A stretch of 40,610 bases of DNA from DAHUXT01 sp036273675 (GTDB lineage Bacteria; Chloroflexota; Ktedonobacteria; Ktedonobacterales; JADMIN01), in assembly GCA_036273675.1 (NCBI GenBank), contig DASUHD010000015.1:1-40610 (forward strand), in the 5' to 3' direction. The translations under genes and the position numbers were made by a program. Under the pieces are notes generated by a model that had not been told where the DNA came from, ran no database searches, and saw only the letters and a list, made by a program, of their open reading frames with translations. Every line of letters begins with the position of its first letter. Position 1 is the stretch's first letter. Shown one piece after another: positions 39,151-40,610 of this stretch.

Positions 39151-40610
39151 ATGGCCGCCTACAACGCCGCGAACGTACCCGCCGACGCCGTGCTCGGCAA
39201 GATTGGACTGCCCGCGCCAGTGCGCGACCTCGCAGCGCAACGCTGGGACGCCATCGTCGTCGGCGCGGGCCACAACGGGCTGACCTGCGCGGCCTACCTC
39301 GCGCGCGCGGGCAAGCGGGTGCTCGTGCTGGAGGCGCGCGAGCGGGTCGGCGGCGCCTGCACACTGGAGGAGTTGTGGGACAACCATGGTGGCGTCAAGA
39401 TGTCGCCCTGCGCCTACCTCGTCGGCCTGCTGCATCCGCTGGTTGTAGACGAGCTGAAGATGCGCGAGTACGGCTTCTCCTGGACGCCCGCGACTAATGG
39501 CCTCTTCGTGCCGTTTGACGATGGCAGCAGCATCCAGCTTTGGGAGGATGACGCCGCCTGCGAGGAGGAGATTCGCCGCTTCTCGCCACGCGACGTGAAG
39601 GGCTGGCGGGCGATGCAGAGTGTGATGTCGCGGCTGCGCCAGGCGATACGCCCTGATGGTGAGCGCGATGCCTGGCTGGGCGAGCCGCCGACCCGCGAGC
39701 AGCTCGAAGACCGCATCGGCCACGACGAGGAGTTGCATGGGCTGCTCTTCGACTGGAGCATCGCCGAATACGTCGAGCGCTATCTCGAAGACGAGCGGCT
39801 GCAACTTGCCTACTACGGCCAGGGCATCATCGGCACGCATGCCTCGCCGTTCGATAAAGGCACCGCTTTCATTCACTTCCATCACTCATCCGGCGGCCTG
39901 GATGGGCTGCGCGGCGTCTGGGGCTACGTGACAGGCGGGATGGGCCGCGTCTCGTTCATCCTCTGCGATATCGCCCGCGAATTGGGCGCGACTGTCGCGA
40001 CGGGCGTCCCGGTGGCGCGGATTCTCCCCGGCGAGGGCGTCCAACTGGACGACGGCACGACGATTCACGCGCCGGTCGTCATCAGCAATGCCGATCCACG
40101 GGTGACGCTGCGGCTGCTGGGCGAGCAGGCAGACGGCGCGTGGCAACAGCAGGTGGAGTCCGTGCCGATCACAGGCTGCACCGTGAAGTTCAATATGCTG
40201 CTGAACGAACTGCCCAACTTCACCGCCCGCCCGGGGACGAACGAGCCGCACCACGCCGGGCAGATCAACACACCACTCTCGAAGCAGCAGTGGCGCGAGA
40301 GCTACGCGGCGATGGAGCGTGGCGAGCTTCCCGAGCAACTCTGGACGGAGCTTTACTTCCAGACGGTACATGATCCCTCGGTCGCGCCCGATGGGATGCA
40401 TACGATGAGCGTCTTCTCGCAGTATGTGCCGTACGAGTTCGCCGATGGGACATGGGAGTCGCGCCGCGAGGAGGTGAGGCAGCTTGGCATCGCCTCCATC
40501 GGGCGCTACGTGAGCAACTTCCCCGACGCGGTAGTGGAGGTCGATGTGCTCGGCCCGCCAGACATCGAGCGCGAGGTGGGGCTGACCGGCGGCCACATCT
40601 TCCAGGGCGA
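39151..40610 (+). CDS. CrtI/PYROXD2-type FAD oxidoreductase (partial, runs off window)
   Basis: At least 486 residues, open at the right edge. The N-terminal FAD motif DAIVVGAGHNGLTCAAYLARAGKRVLVLEARERVGGAC is at about residues 33-70 and is characteristic of the phytoene-desaturase/PYROXD2 family of flavoproteins. Further family segments include GTAFIHFHHSSGGLDG-GVWGYVTGGMGRVS and SNADPRVTLRLLGEQ. ATG 39151 follows GGAG nine bases upstream. The protein is soluble; its substrate is unknown. PYROXD2-like proteins differ from carotenoid desaturases and are widespread in bacteria without carotenoid genes; no carotenoid genes are seen here. Confidence 0.85.
   Translation, partial: MAAYNAANVPADAVLGKIGLPAPVRDLAAQRWDAIVVGAGHNGLTCAAYLARAGKRVLVLEARERVGGACTLEELWDNHGGVKMSPCAYLVGLLHPLVVDELKMREYGFSWTPATNGLFVPFDDGSSIQLWEDDAACEEEIRRFSPRDVKGWRAMQSVMSRLRQAIRPDGERDAWLGEPPTREQLEDRIGHDEELHGLLFDWSIAEYVERYLEDERLQLAYYGQGIIGTHASPFDKGTAFIHFHHSSGGLDGLRGVWGYVTGGMGRVSFILCDIARELGATVATGVPVARILPGEGVQLDDGTTIHAPVVISNADPRVTLRLLGEQADGAWQQQVESVPITGCTVKFNMLLNELPNFTARPGTNEPHHAGQINTPLSKQQWRESYAAMERGELPEQLWTELYFQTVHDPSVAPDGMHTMSVFSQYVPYEFADGTWESRREEVRQLGIASIGRYVSNFPDAVVEVDVLGPPDIEREVGLTGGHIFQG

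Noticed and set aside
39133..40596. Minus-strand frames of 250 and 236 codons at the right edge
   Set aside because: They are antisense to the CrtI/PYROXD2-type gene, which has a complete FAD motif and continues off the window.

Overview
The window is GC-rich (roughly 60%) and densely coded. It has no rRNA, tRNA, CRISPR array or intact mobile element that I can see. It reads as chromosome of a soil or thermal Terrabacterium, most likely Chloroflexota. The support is the Thr-Pro-Gln/Ala-Thr-Pro linkers, the Asp23/AmaP/DUF2273 operon, the DUF6325, DUF7144 and SfLAP-type membrane proteins, and AGGAGG-type ribosome binding sites in front of nearly every gene. The assignment is an inference; no marker gene is present.

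Layout. 1-3.4 kb: tail of a P-type ATPase, a polyphosphate kinase 2, an HdeD-like membrane protein, a DUF1269 glycine-zipper protein and a small membrane protein. 3.8-10.1 kb, minus strand: ndh, a GMC oxidoreductase with a four-cysteine cluster, cydA and cydB. Together they form a compact quinone-linked respiratory module with no proton-pumping complex, followed by a decayed second cydB 3' end. 10.5-16.6 kb: a metal-dependent cyclase, a BASS-type transporter behind an SDR dehydrogenase and a small membrane protein, a ClC channel and a DAO-type flavoenzyme. 16.9-23.2 kb: a lipoprotein, then seven consecutive minus-strand genes for membrane or stress proteins (DUF7144, SHOCT, DUF6325, DUF1269, K+ channel, cardiolipin synthase, DUF2254). 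23.6-27.4 kb: a family 4 glycosyltransferase converging on a glycogen-debranching-type glucosidase, then an SCP2 protein. 27.9-30.2 kb: an Asp23/Asp23-like/AmaP/DUF2273/DUF202 envelope-stress operon. 30.5-37.5 kb: an unusual lipoprotein with a repetitive tail, a SulP transporter with STAS domain, a LURP-one protein, an arylsulfatase and a SfLAP-family membrane protein. 37.8-39.0 kb: Hsp20 and a MerR/HspR-like regulator. The window ends inside a CrtI/PYROXD2-type flavoenzyme.

The common theme is envelope, redox and stress physiology: polyphosphate, bd oxidase, ion channels, cardiolipin, alkaline-shock proteins and a small heat-shock protein. The most notable non-coding signals are the hsp20 5' leader (a strong sigma-70 promoter, two perfect hairpins and an alternative pairing that would mask the Shine-Dalgarno), the cydB remnant, short 7-11 bp tandem repeats in several gene leaders, and a pair of 52-bp dispersed repeats. 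I see no CRISPR-like, phage or classical defence system. The best candidates for undescribed biology are the hsp20 leader switch and the run of uncharacterised membrane proteins at 17.3-23.2 kb.
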